Assembly: GCA_013112555.1 (NCBI GenBank)
Contig: JABFGK010000002.1
Coordinates: 434,001 to 498,000 of the forward strand
Source: Planctomycetota bacterium
GTDB lineage: Bacteria > Planctomycetota > Phycisphaerae > Phycisphaerales > UBA5793
Direction: 5' to 3'
Length of the DNA stretch: 64,000 nucleotides
Of this stretch, positions 26,884 to 36,895 are shown in pieces; within the stretch, counting starts at the first letter, position 1; each line of letters begins with the position of its first letter. The translations under genes and the position numbers were made by a program. Below the pieces are notes generated by a model that did no database searches, had not been told where the DNA came from, and saw only the letters and a list, made by a program, of their open reading frames with translations.

Positions 26884-28458
26884 ATGACGGTGTTTCATCC
26901 CATATTTCTGGCCATCCTCGTCGCGTCGGTTGCCATCGTGCTTGCCGCCGTGTGGTCGGTCCTGGTCCTGCTGAGATTCTGGAAGGTATGGAATCACAGG
27001 CGGCGGGAAGGCCCACCGGCACCGTGTTGTGCGGCCTGTGGGTTTGATCTGCGAGGCACATGGCCGAACTGCGTCATTTGCCCCGAGTGCGGCACCGATC
27101 TTCTGGAAGCGCCTGCTGCGATACGGTGGGAGCCGAGCGGTCCCCTGCGCAAACACATGCGATTGGCCTGCATCGTCCTGGGCCTGATCACAGTTGTGTG
27201 CAGCGCCCTCCTCTGGCCACGGGTCACGTCGGCACCGTGGAGGTCCTGGTACCCGACGTCGTGGCTGATGAAGACTGCCACGGATCCGGCGGCCACGGGT
27301 GATCCCACGGCCGCATTGAACGTGCTGGCAGACCGTCTGGAAGCAGGGAACCTGAGCCCGGAGCCGTTGCAGACACTCGTCGATCATGCCTTCAGTGTGC
27401 AGGGAGACCCCGAAACCCCCTGGTTGCCGGCGTGGGGACGCATCATCGAAGGCGCGTGGCGGGCCGGGAGTCTGCCCGACAGCCGGATCAGTCAATACGT
27501 TCAACAGGCACTCGATCTGACAATAACGGCCACACCGTCCAGAGTCGGTCAATGGTCGCTCCTTCATACCGCTGTCGCAGCAGCCGGCCCGGCACGAACA
27601 TCAAATGCGGTGGGTATGGGAATCGAGGTCACGATCAGCGACGTTCGCATTGACGGGCAATCCGTTCATGTTGAACAGACTGAATCAGCCAATCTCTGGG
27701 TCGGGGCACCGTTGATGACCAGGTGGATTACCAGGGCCGAGGTGGCCGCCCCCGGTGAGCCGGGCACCCATGACCTGGCCGGCACTGTCAGCGTCGTCCT
27801 GTATGATGCATCGATCAGCCCGTATCGATATGCGCCTCCGGTCACACTCACCACCACGCCGGCGTCATTCACGGTCGTGCAGCGCGAGGCTGAGGCTCCG
27901 ATCTACTTGTCTGATCCCGCAGTCGATGACATGGTGCGTCAGGCCTGTGATACGCGGATCATCGTGATTGACCGAGGGTTGGAGTATGAACCGGCCTGCG
28001 TCATCTCGTACTCCATTGAACACGTGCCATGCTCCGCGTGGATGCATGTCGACTTGAGGCTCAATGACGGGACGACCGTTCGAATCGGAGACTTCTGGGG
28101 ACGGCACGCCAGAGAACTTCTAAGCCTTAAGCAACCCGGCGATCCCCGCAACGGTGACGCAGACTGGTCCGGGGTGCTGATCAAAGACCCGGATCAATGG
28201 GGCCGAGGCGGCGCGTCGGGATTGGGGCCCTCTGCACTAGGCGAAGCCACCCGGGGTGACGTGATCTATGACAGCGTGCTATTGCACGGGATCCGATGGC
28301 AAATGCAGAAGAACCGCGTATTCTGGTGTGGGCGAGTCGTTGATAAAGATGTGCCCATTTATCACTTCGCCACACCTGAGGACGCAGCGGCTGCCGGCTA
28401 TCCGGTGACATCGTCACAGGATTGGTTCATGGAACAGGGGCCGGGCGATGGCCAATAG
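26884..28458 (+). CDS. Membrane protein with zinc-ribbon (CGFDLRG...CPECG)
   Basis: 524 residues from ATG 26884. Helix 1 covers about residues 7-32 (FLAILVASVAIVLAAVWSVLVLL). A zinc ribbon follows at about 47-73: CAACGFDLRGTWPN then ICPECGTDL, giving two CxxC pairs. Helix 2 is at about 98-114 (ACIVLGLITVVCSALLW). The rest, about 400 residues, is extracytoplasmic, beta-rich and without a known domain. The short ribbon-plus-helix module is very common in planctomycetal proteins of unknown function. The gene converges on purM with 20 bp between the stop codons. Confidence 0.75.
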   Translation: MTVFHPIFLAILVASVAIVLAAVWSVLVLLRFWKVWNHRRREGPPAPCCAACGFDLRGTWPNCVICPECGTDLLEAPAAIRWEPSGPLRKHMRLACIVLGLITVVCSALLWPRVTSAPWRSWYPTSWLMKTATDPAATGDPTAALNVLADRLEAGNLSPEPLQTLVDHAFSVQGDPETPWLPAWGRIIEGAWRAGSLPDSRISQYVQQALDLTITATPSRVGQWSLLHTAVAAAGPARTSNAVGMGIEVTISDVRIDGQSVHVEQTESANLWVGAPLMTRWITRAEVAAPGEPGTHDLAGTVSVVLYDASISPYRYAPPVTLTTTPASFTVVQREAEAPIYLSDPAVDDMVRQACDTRIIVIDRGLEYEPACVISYSIEHVPCSAWMHVDLRLNDGTTVRIGDFWGRHARELLSLKQPGDPRNGDADWSGVLIKDPDQWGRGGASGLGPSALGEATRGDVIYDSVLLHGIRWQMQKNRVFWCGRVVDKDVPIYHFATPEDAAAAGYPVTSSQDWFMEQGPGDGQ

Positions 28459-28478
28459 CATCGCCGTATGGCGGCAGA

Positions 28479-29600
28479 CTACGTCAGCACCACTTCACCG
28501 GTACCCGGCACGATCTCGCCGAGCCGATACGGTGTTTCGCCCAACCGTTCCAACTGCTTCATGACCGACGAGGCGAACGACGGCCGGACGATCAATGTGT
28601 AGCCAATGCCCATGTTAAAGACATGGAACATCTCATCCGTATCCACGTTGCCGTGATCCTGCAGAAAGCGAAAGACCGAAGGAATCGTCCAGGCCTGTGT
28701 CTTGATTTCGGCATCCACATCGGGTGGAAGGACGCGACAGATATTGCCCGGTAGCCCGCCCCCGGTGATGTGTGCCATCCCGCTGATAATGCGCTTGACC
28801 TTGTATCGCCGCAGCAAGCGCACGATCGGCCGACTGTAGATCCGCGTCGGGGTCAGCAGCACTTGACCGAGTGTCTGATCCGTGCCCAGCGCGTCATAGG
28901 GACGATTCAGATCGAGCCCGCGCTCGCGCACGATCTGACGCACGAGGCTGTAGCCGTTGGAATGGAGCCCGTTGGATGCCAGCCCGATGACCACATCGCC
29001 AGCCTCGACCCGTGAAGAGTCGACGGCCCGATCGAGTTCGAGGACGCCAACGGCAAAGCCGGCCAGGTCGAAGTCTCCCTGGGCATAGATATCCGGAAGT
29101 TCAGCCGTCTCCCCGCCGATCAGGGCTGCCCGAGCCTGACGACATCCCTCCGTCACGCCGGCCACAATCTGCGCTGCCGTCGTGGGGTCGAGCCGGTTCA
29201 CGCCGAGATAATCAAGAAACAGCAGCGGCTCAGCCCCCTCAACGATCAGGTCATTGATGCACATGGCCACACAGTCGATCCCAACGGTGTCATAGACCCG
29301 CATCTGACAGGCAAGTTTCACCTTGCTGCCGACCCCATCGGTACACGCAACCAGGACCGGCTCCCGGTAGTTCCTGCGAAAGAGTTGTTCGTTGAAGTCG
29401 AGCCGTACCAGGCCGGCAAAGCCGCCGGGACGGTCAATGACCCGTGGGCCGTGTGTTGACCGCATCATGGTTTGGATCAGGCCGACCATGCGATCGCCTG
29501 CCTCAATATCGACACCGCTGCCGGCATAGGTCAGGGGGGCTTGGTCCCGTGCCGCCATACGATCGTCCTCGCTGCTCATATCGTCTGTTGCGCTGCTCAT
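28479..29600 (-). CDS. purM: Phosphoribosylformylglycinamidine cyclo-ligase
   Basis: 373 residues from the ATG at 29600; homology begins at LTYAGSGVDIEAGDRMV, so ATGs at 29579 or 29561 are also possible. Typical PurM blocks are the glycine-rich ATP segment CTDGVGSKVKLA, GIDCVAMCINDLIVEGAEPLLFLDY (core MCINDL), LIGGETAELPDIY, GLASNGLHSNGYSL and ISGMAHITGGGLPGNI. It makes AIR, the fifth step of purine synthesis. Divergent from the dehydratase gene at 29765. Confidence 0.93.
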   Translation of the reverse strand: MSSATDDMSSEDDRMAARDQAPLTYAGSGVDIEAGDRMVGLIQTMMRSTHGPRVIDRPGGFAGLVRLDFNEQLFRRNYREPVLVACTDGVGSKVKLACQMRVYDTVGIDCVAMCINDLIVEGAEPLLFLDYLGVNRLDPTTAAQIVAGVTEGCRQARAALIGGETAELPDIYAQGDFDLAGFAVGVLELDRAVDSSRVEAGDVVIGLASNGLHSNGYSLVRQIVRERGLDLNRPYDALGTDQTLGQVLLTPTRIYSRPIVRLLRRYKVKRIISGMAHITGGGLPGNICRVLPPDVDAEIKTQAWTIPSVFRFLQDHGNVDTDEMFHVFNMGIGYTLIVRPSFASSVMKQLERLGETPYRLGEIVPGTGEVVLT

Positions 29601-29764
29601 TGGGTCATACAATAGTATGACGAGCGGCTGTGTGCATGTTGATCCGGAAACTGGTTGGCTGATCGGGTTGGCAGCCCTACTCTTGCAGCCGCCGGTACCC
29701 GATGTGCCCCCAGACGAGGCTCGACGGCCCGTGGCCGCATGACACCCCCGAAATGGGTCAGCCA

Positions 29765-30190
29765 ATGAAGTTCGATCTGATAGATCACGTTATTGAGCAA
29801 ACCGACGACCGGATTATTGCGGTCAAAACCGTGACCCTGGCCGAGGAATACCTGCAGGACCACTTTCCGACGTACCCGGTTCTGCCTGGCGTCCTGATGA
29901 TCGAGACCCTCGTGCAGGCTGCACGACGACTGCTGACGAAGGCGACCGGGAACCCGAGGCTGGTGCTCGGGGAGGTCAAAGCGCTGCGGTACGGGCAGTT
30001 CGTCAAGCCCGGCGAGGCCTTGCGCGTCGAGGTGGCCTATCTGGGGGTGGATGCCGATGGGCATCACCGCTGCAAGGGCATCGGCCACGTGATCCGCGCC
30101 GGCGAGGCAACGCGATCAGAGACGGCAGCCGTGACCGGTCGTTTTACGCTCAGGCCGGTGCTGGCAGGCCCGAAGCGAACATCAGGCTGA
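29765..30190 (+). CDS. Hotdog-fold beta-hydroxyacyl-ACP dehydratase, FabZ-like (first of pair)
   Basis: 141 residues from ATG 29765. The hotdog core is marked by LAEEYLQDHFPTYPVLPGVLMIETLVQAA, whose DHFP..PVLPGV segment (about residue 32) contains the FabZ active-site His, with the helix Glu in IETLVQ. It would dehydrate 3-hydroxyacyl chains on an acyl carrier protein. It is followed in the same direction by an ACP (215 bp on) and then a second dehydratase-like gene, so the three probably serve one pathway. An ATG at 29753 is an alternative start. Confidence 0.82.
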   Translation: MKFDLIDHVIEQTDDRIIAVKTVTLAEEYLQDHFPTYPVLPGVLMIETLVQAARRLLTKATGNPRLVLGEVKALRYGQFVKPGEALRVEVAYLGVDADGHHRCKGIGHVIRAGEATRSETAAVTGRFTLRPVLAGPKRTSG

Positions 30191-30404
30191 TACACATCGC
30201 GGTCGGGAGGAACCGGAGTCCGAATGCCCGGACTTGACATTGGGCCCCCGCGACCGTCAAATCCCGCTATTGTTCCTGCCGTGAGATTGCTGTGCATGGC
30301 AGGGCGATACGAGCAGATACACTGACCAACGGCCCGGGACTGCGCACGTGGCGTGCCGTCTCAGGCCCTTCATACGAGAGCAAACGCAGGAGCAGCAACG
30401 AATC

Positions 30405-30797
30405 ATGGATAGAAACGAAATCTACGACAAGGTCAGCGATGTCCTGGTTGACGCCCTGGGCGTGGACGATGACGAAGTCAGCCCGCAGGCCACGCTCACA
30501 AGTGACCTCGGGGCCGAGTCCATCGACTTTCTTGACATCGTCTTCCGCCTGGAGAAGGCATTCGATATCAAGATCGCTCAAGGCGAGCTGTTCCCCGACA
30601 ATGTCGCGCAGAACCCGGAATATGTCCAGGATGGCAAGGTCACCGGTAAGGGATTGGCCGAGTTGAAGCAGCGAATGCCGCATGCCGACTTCGCCACGCT
30701 CGAGCAGAACCCGGACGTCAACAACGTCGCCGAGATCTTCACGGTCGAGGCCATCGTTCGATTCGTCGAGAGCAAGCTGTCCGCTGCCGCATCGTGA
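30405..30797 (+). CDS. Acyl carrier protein with C-terminal extension
   Basis: 130 residues from ATG 30405 with CAGGAG upstream. The phosphopantetheine site is DLGAESIDFLDIVFRLE with the modified Ser at about residue 38; GAES replaces the more common GADS. Helix 3 and 4 follow, with an insertion (FPDNVAQNPEYVQDGKVTGKG, about residues 62-82) and a helical tail ending in VEAIVRFVESKL. Length exceeds the usual 75-85 residues because of this middle insertion. It lies between two dehydratase-like genes, so it likely carries their substrate rather than serving as the housekeeping AcpP. Confidence 0.86.
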   Translation: MDRNEIYDKVSDVLVDALGVDDDEVSPQATLTSDLGAESIDFLDIVFRLEKAFDIKIAQGELFPDNVAQNPEYVQDGKVTGKGLAELKQRMPHADFATLEQNPDVNNVAEIFTVEAIVRFVESKLSAAAS

Positions 30798-30912
30798 TGA
30801 TGGTGACGCGCGGGGCCGTCGACCACTGAGCGCCCCCGCGCACACACCGTGACGAGGGGTCAGACACAGGGCCGATCCGGACGTGCTCAGCACAGATGGG
30901 TGGACACTTCCC

Positions 30913-31431
30913 ATGCGATGGATGTGGATTGATCAGATTGTTGAAGTCGAGCGGGGACAGCGATTGGTCGCTATTAAGAATGTGTCCCTGGCCGAGGACG
31001 TGGTGCACGACCACTTCCCGACGCAGCCCGCGCCAAACGGCGAGCAGCTGGACGCCCTGCCGGTCATGCCCGCCAGTTTGTTGATTGAGGGAATGGCCCA
31101 GACGGCCGGGATCCTGGTCGGCCATGCCAACGACTTTGCGGAAAAGGTCATTCTGGCCAAGATCAACAAAGCCCGGTTCACCTGCGATGTCTTCCCCGGT
31201 CAGACCGTTCGCTTCGAGGCCCGGATCGATCGCATGGATGAGTCGGGTGCCTCGGCAACCGGCCAAGTCAGCGCCTACGACCATGCACGACAGCAGTATC
31301 ACGACGTCGGCACGGTCGAACTCATGTTCTCGCATATCGATCAGAATATGACCGGCTTGGAGTTTCCTGAGGAGAACTTCGTCTTCACAGACAACTTCAA
31401 GACCCTGCTGCGGGCCGCTGAGTTGATCTAG
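30913..31431 (+). CDS. Hotdog-fold beta-hydroxyacyl-ACP dehydratase-like protein (second of pair)
   Basis: 172 residues from ATG 30913. The hotdog segment SLAEDVVHDHFPTQPAP contains the conserved DHFP His (about residue 35). After an insertion (NGEQLDALPV) it continues MPASLLIEGMAQTAGILVG, with the helix Glu in LIEGMAQ, the FabZ/FabA active-site pattern. Its C-terminus is longer than the first dehydratase's. It begins 115 bp after the ACP gene in the same direction. It may act on a different chain length or be an isomerase; sequence does not decide. Confidence 0.82.
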   Translation: MRWMWIDQIVEVERGQRLVAIKNVSLAEDVVHDHFPTQPAPNGEQLDALPVMPASLLIEGMAQTAGILVGHANDFAEKVILAKINKARFTCDVFPGQTVRFEARIDRMDESGASATGQVSAYDHARQQYHDVGTVELMFSHIDQNMTGLEFPEENFVFTDNFKTLLRAAELI

Positions 31432-31470
31432 CGCCGCTATCGTATCGATTCGATTCGGGATCTCCGAATA

Positions 31471-33303
31471 TCACTTGCTGACGGTCACGGCATGGGTGTT
31501 TGACTTCACACTGTCGTTCCCATTGTGCCCACGCCGTGCAAATGCCTGCCAGTACACCGTTCTTCCCTTGAGCCAGCCAGGGACCGTCACGGTGAGCGTC
31601 GCCTCGCCGCTATCACGGGCCTGGATGGTGTCGATGTCGAACACCGGAGACAGCAGGTCGGCCACAATCCCGCCGAAACCGGGCAACGGCGGCCCCTCCC
31701 CGATTCCGTTGAGGCTCGCATAAAACGTAATGTCCTCGCCTGCATCGGCACCGGTCACGGTCACATCGGCCTCCTTCCCGACTGTAAACGGCGTCGTGCC
31801 CAGATACACCGGGTGCGTGCAGAACGCGTAGGCTCGGCCTGCCTCCGAATGCCCATTCACCACTTCGGTCGGTGAACCGACGCAGAAGTCCGGCAGCCCG
31901 TCGCGATTCAAGTCATCAGCACTGCTCACGGAATAACCGAAGTGCCCGCCGGCCTGCTCGCCGCTGATCAGGAACAAGGTTGTGCGTGACCGACCTGAGA
32001 ACGCATAGACGCGCCCGGCATCTTCCCCGCTGCCGTCGTTGTACTGCGCCCCGACCACGAGGTCGGCGTAGCCGTCGCCGTTCACATCCCACAGCCCGCC
32101 GAGGGGTCGCCCCATCTGGTCGCCGGCACGCTCTCCGGACTTGAGCATGATCAGCGCGCCGGTGTCGCCGGAAAAGACGTACACGCGCCCGCTCTGGTAC
32201 CCATTGACATCACTGAACGGTGCGGCTGCGATGAAGTCCGACACCCCATCCCGATCCATATCGCCGCCGCCGAGGATTCTCAGGCCGAACTGATCGCCGG
32301 GTTCCTCCCCCTCCTTCTTATAAATCGCATTGCCGTTTCGGCCCGAGACGACATAGACCACGCCCTGGTCGGTGCCGAGCCCGGGGCCCGTGCTGGCAGA
32401 GACGAGAATATCGTGGCGACCGTCGTCATTAATATCGTCATACGGTTCGAAGCGATCGGCTAGACGCGCATTCGTTTTCTCGCCGTCGAATGTAAACAAC
32501 TGCGAGCCGGACTTGCCGGAGTAGACGTACAGGCGGCCGGCATCGTTTCCATTGCTGTCATACCCCGGGGCACCGACCCCGAAATCGTCATAGCCGTCCC
32601 GGTTCACATCGCCGACCCCGCGCGTATGCATCCCGAAATTGTCCCCGGCGTTGTTCCCGTAATACGTGTACAGAATCCGTTTGCGCTTGAGGGAGATGAC
32701 ATAGGCGCTGCCGGCGTTGTTCCCGTTCTCATCGTTGTAGGGCGCGCCGACGACGATCTCATTGTAATTATCGTGGTCCAGATCGCCGCACGAGGCGAGT
32801 GAAAACCCGAAGTTATCACCCTCGGCTTCGCCGGTCCAGATTTTGATCAGGTCTCCATCGCGCCCGTCATACAGGTACACGCGACCGACATCGGTCTGCC
32901 CGTTCACATCGGCGGCAAATGCGCCAATCACGATGTCCGCCCTGTCATCGCCGGTCACATCTCCGACCACAGCCAAACGATGCCCCAGCTCATCATACGG
33001 TTCGTCGCCGAAGTACTCGTACATCAACGAACCGTCACGTCCGGAATAGATGTACACCTCGCCGGAGTCGGTCCCACCCCCGTCACCGAAGCGTGATGTG
33101 ACAATGAGATCGGTAAACCCATCCCCATCAACGTCCCCGATTGACTTGGCACGACGGCCAAGATGATCACCATCAAGCCGACCCTCAAACGCGAACTGCG
33201 CCTGATCGATCGACAGGTCCGGAGCATCCCACGCCAGCACCGGGCGCGATACCCCAGCGACAAGAATGAGAGTTAACACACCAGTATCACGCAGCAATCC
33301 CAT
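31471..33303 (-). CDS. Secreted FG-GAP (integrin alpha-type) repeat protein
   Basis: 610 residues from ATG 33303, with an A/G-rich Shine-Dalgarno segment (AAGGA) 8-12 bases upstream. After the signal peptide (GLLRDTGVLTLILVAGVSRPVLA) come about nine FG-GAP repeats. Each has a Ca2+-binding D-x-D/N-x-D-G loop (for example DVDGDGFTDLIVTS, DVNRDGYDDFGVG, DMDRDGVSDFIAA) and a GxxYVYSGxxG strand, so a seven-bladed or larger beta-propeller is expected. From about residue 500 a different beta-sandwich begins, ending in LKGRTVYWQAFARRG...SNTHAVTVSK. That tail is related to the tails of the five tandem FG-GAP proteins at 55.9-63.8 kb and the subtilase at 52.1 kb. It is probably on the cell surface. Confidence 0.88.
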   Translation of the reverse strand: MGLLRDTGVLTLILVAGVSRPVLAWDAPDLSIDQAQFAFEGRLDGDHLGRRAKSIGDVDGDGFTDLIVTSRFGDGGGTDSGEVYIYSGRDGSLMYEYFGDEPYDELGHRLAVVGDVTGDDRADIVIGAFAADVNGQTDVGRVYLYDGRDGDLIKIWTGEAEGDNFGFSLASCGDLDHDNYNEIVVGAPYNDENGNNAGSAYVISLKRKRILYTYYGNNAGDNFGMHTRGVGDVNRDGYDDFGVGAPGYDSNGNDAGRLYVYSGKSGSQLFTFDGEKTNARLADRFEPYDDINDDGRHDILVSASTGPGLGTDQGVVYVVSGRNGNAIYKKEGEEPGDQFGLRILGGGDMDRDGVSDFIAAAPFSDVNGYQSGRVYVFSGDTGALIMLKSGERAGDQMGRPLGGLWDVNGDGYADLVVGAQYNDGSGEDAGRVYAFSGRSRTTLFLISGEQAGGHFGYSVSSADDLNRDGLPDFCVGSPTEVVNGHSEAGRAYAFCTHPVYLGTTPFTVGKEADVTVTGADAGEDITFYASLNGIGEGPPLPGFGGIVADLLSPVFDIDTIQARDSGEATLTVTVPGWLKGRTVYWQAFARRGHNGNDSVKSNTHAVTVSK

Positions 33304-33879
33304 AATGGGCTTCCTTCCTCCTTCATCACACCTTCGCACCAAACGGCACAGTGAGCCGCACACAGATGGGATGCCGGAACAGATTATCTGGACGAGACCT
33401 CCGCTGACAGTGCGCGATTGCAGCAACACGGAGGACACTTTCGATTTCCTATAATACTGTAAATACCCGGAATTGCAACTAATCAAATCATGTCTCTATT
33501 TCAATCACCTGTAGTTTTTCGCTCAGTAATACAGAGCAACAGGTCGCAATAGCCGGAGGGCCGACGCACACAGGTTGCGGTCGGCGCGTTGTATTTCTCA
33601 TCAGGCGATACGTGTTGTTGCCGGTGCAGAATCGAATTGCCATCTGCAGGCGGCCTCAGTGCGGGTCGCCATGAACACGCCCTTGTTATCGGTCCGGGCG
33701 ATACGCATCCGGCTCAGCCAACCGGGTCAATCTGCACCGGATCGGCACGGTGCAAATACCGCACTTCTACCGTGGTGCAAGTCCTGATATGAGTACAATA
33801 TGATCCGCTTCAGTACGATGGCCCGCCATCTGTTCGTGGGTCTCGGACTGGGTGGAATCGAGCAGGAAGGACCGCGGAC
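33304..33879. other. Intergenic region; nothing recognised
   Basis: These 576 bases between the FG-GAP gene and the glutamine synthetase contain only short frames without ribosome-binding sites. The left part is A+T-rich (about 33430-33530) and could hold the FG-GAP promoter. No RNA gene or repeat was noticed. Confidence 0.4.
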
Positions 33880-35307
33880 ATGTTCGGATCAACAGCCGAA
33901 GCACTGGGGTATATTCGCAGCCATGAGATCGCCATGGTGGACTTGAAGGTCACCGGCGTCAATGGCCAGTGGCTGCACTTGACGATGCCGGCTGCACGGC
34001 TCAACGAAGGCCACTTCGAAAGCGGCGTCGGCTACGACGGCTCCTCGGGATCCGGCTTTGCCCAGGTCGAGAGCGGTGATGTGGCTGCCCGGCCCGTCCT
34101 TGAAACGGCCTTTGTAGACCCGATCTACGAACACGCCACCCTCAGCTTTCTCTGTGAAACCGTCACGGCCGATACGCACGAGCCGTTCCCTTTTGATCCC
34201 CGCACGATTGCACAAAAAGCCGTCCAGGCCATGCAGAGGCGGAATGTTGCCAAGAAGGCACTGATGGCACCTGAGTTTGAGTTCCATGTATTCGATGACG
34301 TCCGGATCGTCAACACGCCCTACCGCTCCGGCGTCCACATTCGATCCTCGGAGTCCGGCCCGAAAGCGCTTGCACCGGCGATCCCCCCAAAGGGAGGGTA
34401 CCTGCGTGTGCCGCCGGCAGATCGCCTGCAAGATCTCCGCTCAGCAATCGCCTTGACACTCGGGGAGATCGGCGTGGATGTTCGGTACCACCACCACGAA
34501 GTCGGCGGGCCCGGCCAGTGTGAAATCGAACTGGACATGACTGATCTCGTGCGGGCAGCTGACCAGGCCATGATGGTCAAGTACATCGTCAAGAACCTGT
34601 CACGGCAATACGGCCTGCTGGCCACGTTCATGCCCAAACCGATCCACGGCGAGTCCGGCAACGGGATGCATGTACACCAGCGCCTCGTCGGGCCGGATGG
34701 GCAACCCCTGTTCTATGACGGCACGAGCGGCCAGTACGCCGACTTCAGCGCGCTCGGACTCAACTACATTGCCGGCCTCCTCCAACATGGGCGAGCCTTG
34801 ACGGCGATGACGAACCCCTCGACCAACTCGTTCAAACGGCTGGTCGAAGGATACGAAGCACCGGTTAATCTCTTCTTCTCGCTCGGCAACCGGTCTGCAG
34901 CCATCCGCATCCCGCGATATGCCGTCACCCCGGACAAGAAACGCATGGAATACCGCCCTCCCGATGGGACGGCCAATGTCTACCTGATGCTCGCCGCCAT
35001 GCTGATGGCCGGCCTCGATGGAATCAAGAACAGGACTTTCGAAACGGTCAAGGACCATACGTTCGGGCCGCATGACGTGGACATTGCGCGGCAGACGAGC
35101 GAGTTCAAGAACGGGATCGAAGCCCTGCCGCGATCACTCCGTGATGCATTGGCTGCCCTCGAAGCCGACCATGCCTTCCTCAGTGCCGACGATGTGTTCC
35201 CCGAGCCGTTCATTCAACAGTGGATTCAATCGAAATTGGCAAACGAAGCCGATGCCGTAGACAACCGGCCCCACCCATACGAGTTTGAACTGTACTTCGA
35301 TGCCTGA
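33880..35307 (+). CDS. glnA: Glutamine synthetase, type I (GSI-alpha-like)
   Basis: 475 residues. Beta-grasp N-terminus with VGYDGSSGSGFAQVESGD (GYDGSS), then catalytic domain signatures: MAPEFEFHVFD (metal Glu), YHHHEVGGPGQCEIEL, GNGMHVHQRL, NPSTNSFKRLVEGYEAPVN, the arginine motif NRSAAIRIP and RMEYRPPDGTANVYLMLAAML. It condenses glutamate and ammonia with ATP. The NLYDLP-type adenylylation tyrosine of GSI-beta enzymes is absent near the C-terminus, so control by adenylylation is unlikely. Confidence 0.93.
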   Translation: MFGSTAEALGYIRSHEIAMVDLKVTGVNGQWLHLTMPAARLNEGHFESGVGYDGSSGSGFAQVESGDVAARPVLETAFVDPIYEHATLSFLCETVTADTHEPFPFDPRTIAQKAVQAMQRRNVAKKALMAPEFEFHVFDDVRIVNTPYRSGVHIRSSESGPKALAPAIPPKGGYLRVPPADRLQDLRSAIALTLGEIGVDVRYHHHEVGGPGQCEIELDMTDLVRAADQAMMVKYIVKNLSRQYGLLATFMPKPIHGESGNGMHVHQRLVGPDGQPLFYDGTSGQYADFSALGLNYIAGLLQHGRALTAMTNPSTNSFKRLVEGYEAPVNLFFSLGNRSAAIRIPRYAVTPDKKRMEYRPPDGTANVYLMLAAMLMAGLDGIKNRTFETVKDHTFGPHDVDIARQTSEFKNGIEALPRSLRDALAALEADHAFLSADDVFPEPFIQQWIQSKLANEADAVDNRPHPYEFELYFDA

Positions 35308-35336
35308 GCGGGTCGGCCTGTTCTGCGACTGTCGCG

Positions 35337-36756
35337 TTACCCAATGCGCTCAGCCCCACCCATGTATGGCCGTAGGGCGGTTGGGACGGTGATGGAACCG
35401 TCCTCGTTCTGATACATCTCCATGACAGGGATCAGGAAGCGCGGGCAGGCCAGCACCGTGTTGTTGAGCGAATGGCAGAACACCGGCTTGCCGGTCTCGT
35501 GGTCACGGTACCGGAGATTCAAACGGCGGCACTGATAGTCATACAGCCGGCTGGCCGAGTGTGTCTCGCCGTAGGCCCCGGTCGGCCGCCGATTGGTCTG
35601 CTCCCGGCTGCCGTCACTGTCTTCCCCTCCCCCATACCGCCCCGGCATCCAGCACTCGAGATCGATCATGTCGGCATTCTTCGGCCCGAGATCGCCCGAA
35701 CAGCACTGGAGCAGTCGATACGGCAGTTCCAGCCGCTGCAGTACGGTCTCAACAAAGCCGATCATCTTCTGATGCCAGGCCCGGCTCTCGGCCTCGTCTG
35801 CCTTGCAGATCACGACCTGTTCCACCTTGTCGAACTGGTGGATACGATACACGCCGGCGGTGTCCTTGCCGGCTGCGCCGGCTTCACGGCGGAAGCACGT
35901 GGAGACGGTGGTGTAACACTTCGGCAGGTCGTCGGCATCGAGGATCTCATCCTTGTGGAACCCCATCAGGCCGACTTCACCGGTCCCGGTGAGGTACAGG
36001 TCATGCCCGCCCCCCCCGCTTGGTCTCCTCGATTTCGTAGGCCTGGTCCCGACCTTCGGGGAAGAAGCCGGTCCCGACCATGATCTCATCGCGCACGATC
36101 ACCGGCACGTACACCGGCGTAAAGCCGTTTTCCTCGGTCATAAAGTCGAACGCAAAACGGAGGAGTGCCTGGGCCAGCCTCATGCCGTCGCCGATCAGCA
36201 CATACGAACGGCTGCCCGACATTTTGACGGCCCGCTGAAACTCGATCAGGCCGTGCTTTTCTGCCAGCTCAAGATGGGTCAGGGGGGCAAAACCGCGGTT
36301 GTCCTCGAATGACTTGGCCGGGTCGAACCAGTCCGGGTTCCAGCGTCGCAGTTCGACATTGTCATCGGCTGATTTGCCGACCGGAACGTCATCGTCAGCC
36401 GGTTGCGGGATCCGCAGCCACAGGGCATCGCGCTGCGGCTCAATCTCGACAATCCGGGCAGCAAGTTCCGCTTCCCGGGTCTTGATGGCCGTCGGTCGCT
36501 GCTGCAGGGCCTTCATTGACGCCTGCAATTCAGCCCGCTCGGCATCGTCTGCTGCCTTTTTCATGCGGCCGGCGACCTGGCCGATTTCCTTGCCGATTCG
36601 GTTCTTTTCGGCAACGAGATCCTGCAACTCGGTCTGGCAGGTTCGCAGTTGCCGATCCAGGTCGAGCAGGGCATCAATATCGACGGCGGAGCCTTTGTTG
36701 GCAGCCCCACGCTTGAATCGGTCCGGGTCATCTCGAAGTCGTTTGAGGTCAATCAT
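35337..36756 (-). CDS. serS: Seryl-tRNA synthetase, split by a frameshift in a C8 run
   Basis: The ATG at 36756 (MIDLKRLRDDPDRFKRG) begins a normal SerRS: a coiled-coil tRNA-binding arm (about residues 25-105), then HLELAEKHGLIEF and VPVIVRDEIMVGTGFFPEG. It stops at 35998 after TKRGGRA. The rest of the enzyme continues in another frame from the same point: GHDLYLTGTGEVGL, STCFRREAGAAGKDTAGVYRIHQF (motif 2) and NNTVLACPRFLIPVMEMYQNEDG (motif 3), ending normally at 35337. The switch falls in eight consecutive C (36010-36017; G8 in the gene). Seven would restore one 470-residue protein. For an essential gene, a run-length error in the sequence is the likeliest explanation. Confidence 0.9.
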
Positions 36757-36895
36757 GGTGCTTGATGGTAGCGTCGCTCGGCCACAGGCAAGTGCCACCC
36801 GTGAGTTCTCTTGGTGTGAAAAACGTGATGCGGGCAGGGCGGATCGACTCTCGGTGGGTCGGGGATATACTGACCGGCTGTTACTCAGCCTGATT

